64,000 nucleotides of DNA, from positions 88,569 through 152,568 of the forward strand of contig NZ_FNYJ01000009.1 of the NCBI RefSeq assembly GCF_900108875.1. Reading direction: 5' to 3'. Below the pieces are notes generated by a model. It did not search any database, was not told the DNA's origin, and saw nothing but the letters and a program-made list of their open reading frames with translations. This stretch comes from Pseudomonas sp. NFR16. GTDB taxonomy: Bacteria > Pseudomonadota > Gammaproteobacteria > Pseudomonadales > Pseudomonadaceae. This document shows positions 63,046 to 64,000 of this stretch, piece after piece; the stretch's first letter is position 1; each line of letters begins with the position of its first letter. Position numbers and translations under genes: made by a program.

Positions 63046-63995
63046 TCATAGAGCATCTCGCCTGCAAGTTCGCCGTACAACTCGCCCATTGCTCCTCCAG
63101 CATATCCGCCTACCAGCCCGCCCACTATTCCACACCCGAGGGAACTCAATCCTCCCGTTGGAACAGCGAACACGACTGTGCAGATACTTGTCATCAAATA
63201 ACCTGCAGCAGCGCCACCGATAGAACCGCTGGCGATTCCCGACACCAGTTTTGTGCCTTCCACGTAGTGGGCCCTTCTGCACAGGTCGTCTCTTCCAGCG
63301 GAGCACGCCTCCTTGACTTCCAGAGCACTCGACAAAACATTCATCCCTATGCCAACTGCTGATCCCTTTTTGAGTACTTTGACCGCCTTAGCGATACCGC
63401 CGATTTTCTTCGCATACCCCTGAATCTCCCCCGTATGCAAATAACTCTTCGTCGAGATCCCCAGCATCTTTTTGATAGACCCCTTCTTTCTCAACTTCGT
63501 CCCCCAGCGCGCAATACCTTGCAGTTGAATATCAAGCTTGGCGAAAAGGACTTTGCGTTGGTTGATGAACTCCTGTCGGGCGATGGGAGTACCTCGGGTG
63601 AGCGACAGTTTATAAAGCCGCTCGATGTCATCCAGTGTCTTCTTGATGCTCTCTAGGTGCGCACTCCAGCTGCTCGTCGCGGCGCCAAGCCCCAGCGATC
63701 CATATCCGAGCATGTGCTGCAGCAGGTCATAGTTCTTGATGACGAGCCCATCGGCCCCGGCCTGATGCTGGCTCAGTTGTCTGCGCACGTTGCGGGCGTA
63801 GTCCATCAGTTCGGTTTCCTCAACCGTCACTGTGCGCGTCGAAAGGTCGCCCATCACCACAATCTGGCCGGGCATGACCACGATATTGAGGAGATGCGCA
63901 TTGAGCGTATCGAACTTTGCATTACCGCCGACGCGGTTTTTCAGTGTGGCGTAGGATTGCATCTGTTCGTTGATGAAGACGTACGGCTTGGTCAT
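63030..63995 (-). CDS. Glycine-zipper protein, possible type VI secretion toxin
   Basis: The 321-aa ORF starts 5 bases from the window end, so a longer N-terminus cannot be excluded. The first 200 residues are soluble and helical. The C-terminus has glycine-rich membrane segments (GIASGSIGGAAAGYLMTSIC and LGCGIVGGLVGGYAGGAMGE) typical of pore-forming or membrane-inserting domains. A small membrane gene overlaps its end. I suggest a T6SS-type membrane toxin, without proof. Confidence 0.5.
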   Translation of the reverse strand: MTKPYVFINEQMQSYATLKNRVGGNAKFDTLNAHLLNIVVMPGQIVVMGDLSTRTVTVEETELMDYARNVRRQLSQHQAGADGLVIKNYDLLQHMLGYGSLGLGAATSSWSAHLESIKKTLDDIERLYKLSLTRGTPIARQEFINQRKVLFAKLDIQLQGIARWGTKLRKKGSIKKMLGISTKSYLHTGEIQGYAKKIGGIAKAVKVLKKGSAVGIGMNVLSSALEVKEACSAGRDDLCRRAHYVEGTKLVSGIASGSIGGAAAGYLMTSICTVVFAVPTGGLSSLGCGIVGGLVGGYAGGAMGELYGELAGEMLYDWAPK

Positions 63996-64000
63996 GTCCG

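Noticed and set aside
1..64000. tRNA genes, rRNA genes or CRISPR arrays
   Set aside because: I looked for tRNA arm motifs and regularly spaced repeats and found none convincing; the island target is tmk, not a tRNA.

Overview
The window is Pseudomonas DNA, most likely from the P. syringae group or a near relative. The conserved right part (about 39.7-62.4 kb) has the typical pseudomonad order: mltG, pabC, fabF, acpP, fabG, fabD, plsX, rpmF, yceD, maf, sppA, a HAD phosphatase, rluC, rne, a MobA-like gene, murB, kdsB, a Trm112-like gene, lpxK, exbD, exbB, comEC and a DUF2062 gene. It codes for fatty acid and phospholipid synthesis, cell wall and LPS precursors, RNA processing and DNA uptake. 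The last 1.3 kb holds a probable membrane-active toxin with a small membrane partner.

The left part (1 to about 39.66 kb) is the right end of a genomic island. Its edge can be placed almost to the base. The native thymidylate kinase gene (tmk), which should follow mltG, starts normally at 39700 but stops matching after 14 codons, inside the Walker A (P-loop) codons. The rest of native tmk and the genes expected after it are not in the window, so the island runs past base 1. About 230 bp inside the island lies a complete but divergent tmk. It is the first gene of a tight operon that continues with two large tyrosine recombinases (659 and 724 codons), an HTH/coiled-coil protein and a third, split tyrosine recombinase. 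The operon resembles GInt-type (ginABCD) and Tn554-type multi-integrase modules. The element seems to break an essential gene and replace its product with its own enzyme, which is encoded in its integrase operon.

The cargo, from right to left, is: a 305-aa orphan; a Gabija-like pair (OLD-family ATPase/TOPRIM nuclease plus UvrD-like helicase); a two-HTH XRE regulator divergent from a metallophosphoesterase and two small proteins; a HAD hydrolase; a membrane protein gene interrupted by a stop codon; a large membrane protein; a second copy of the regulator/small-protein module with a long inverted repeat between the divergent genes; a LexA-controlled umuDC (rulAB) operon with a SRAP gene fragment; an IS5-family insertion sequence; a 2-oxoglutarate/Fe(II) oxygenase with an 87-aa partner; an AT-rich stretch with a 381-aa orphan; decayed LysR and UvrD-like helicase genes; a 760-aa papain-like protein behind a 57-aa gene; a CHAT-domain protease divergent from a 3-TM protein; a chemotaxis receptor remnant; and the 3' end of a cytochrome c gene. 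At least four cargo genes carry in-frame stop codons in otherwise readable frames, so much of the left cargo is decaying. The likely defence genes (Gabija-like, CHAT, papain-like) and umuDC look intact.

No tRNA, rRNA or CRISPR array was seen. All assignments are by eye, from motifs and gene order; no database search was run.
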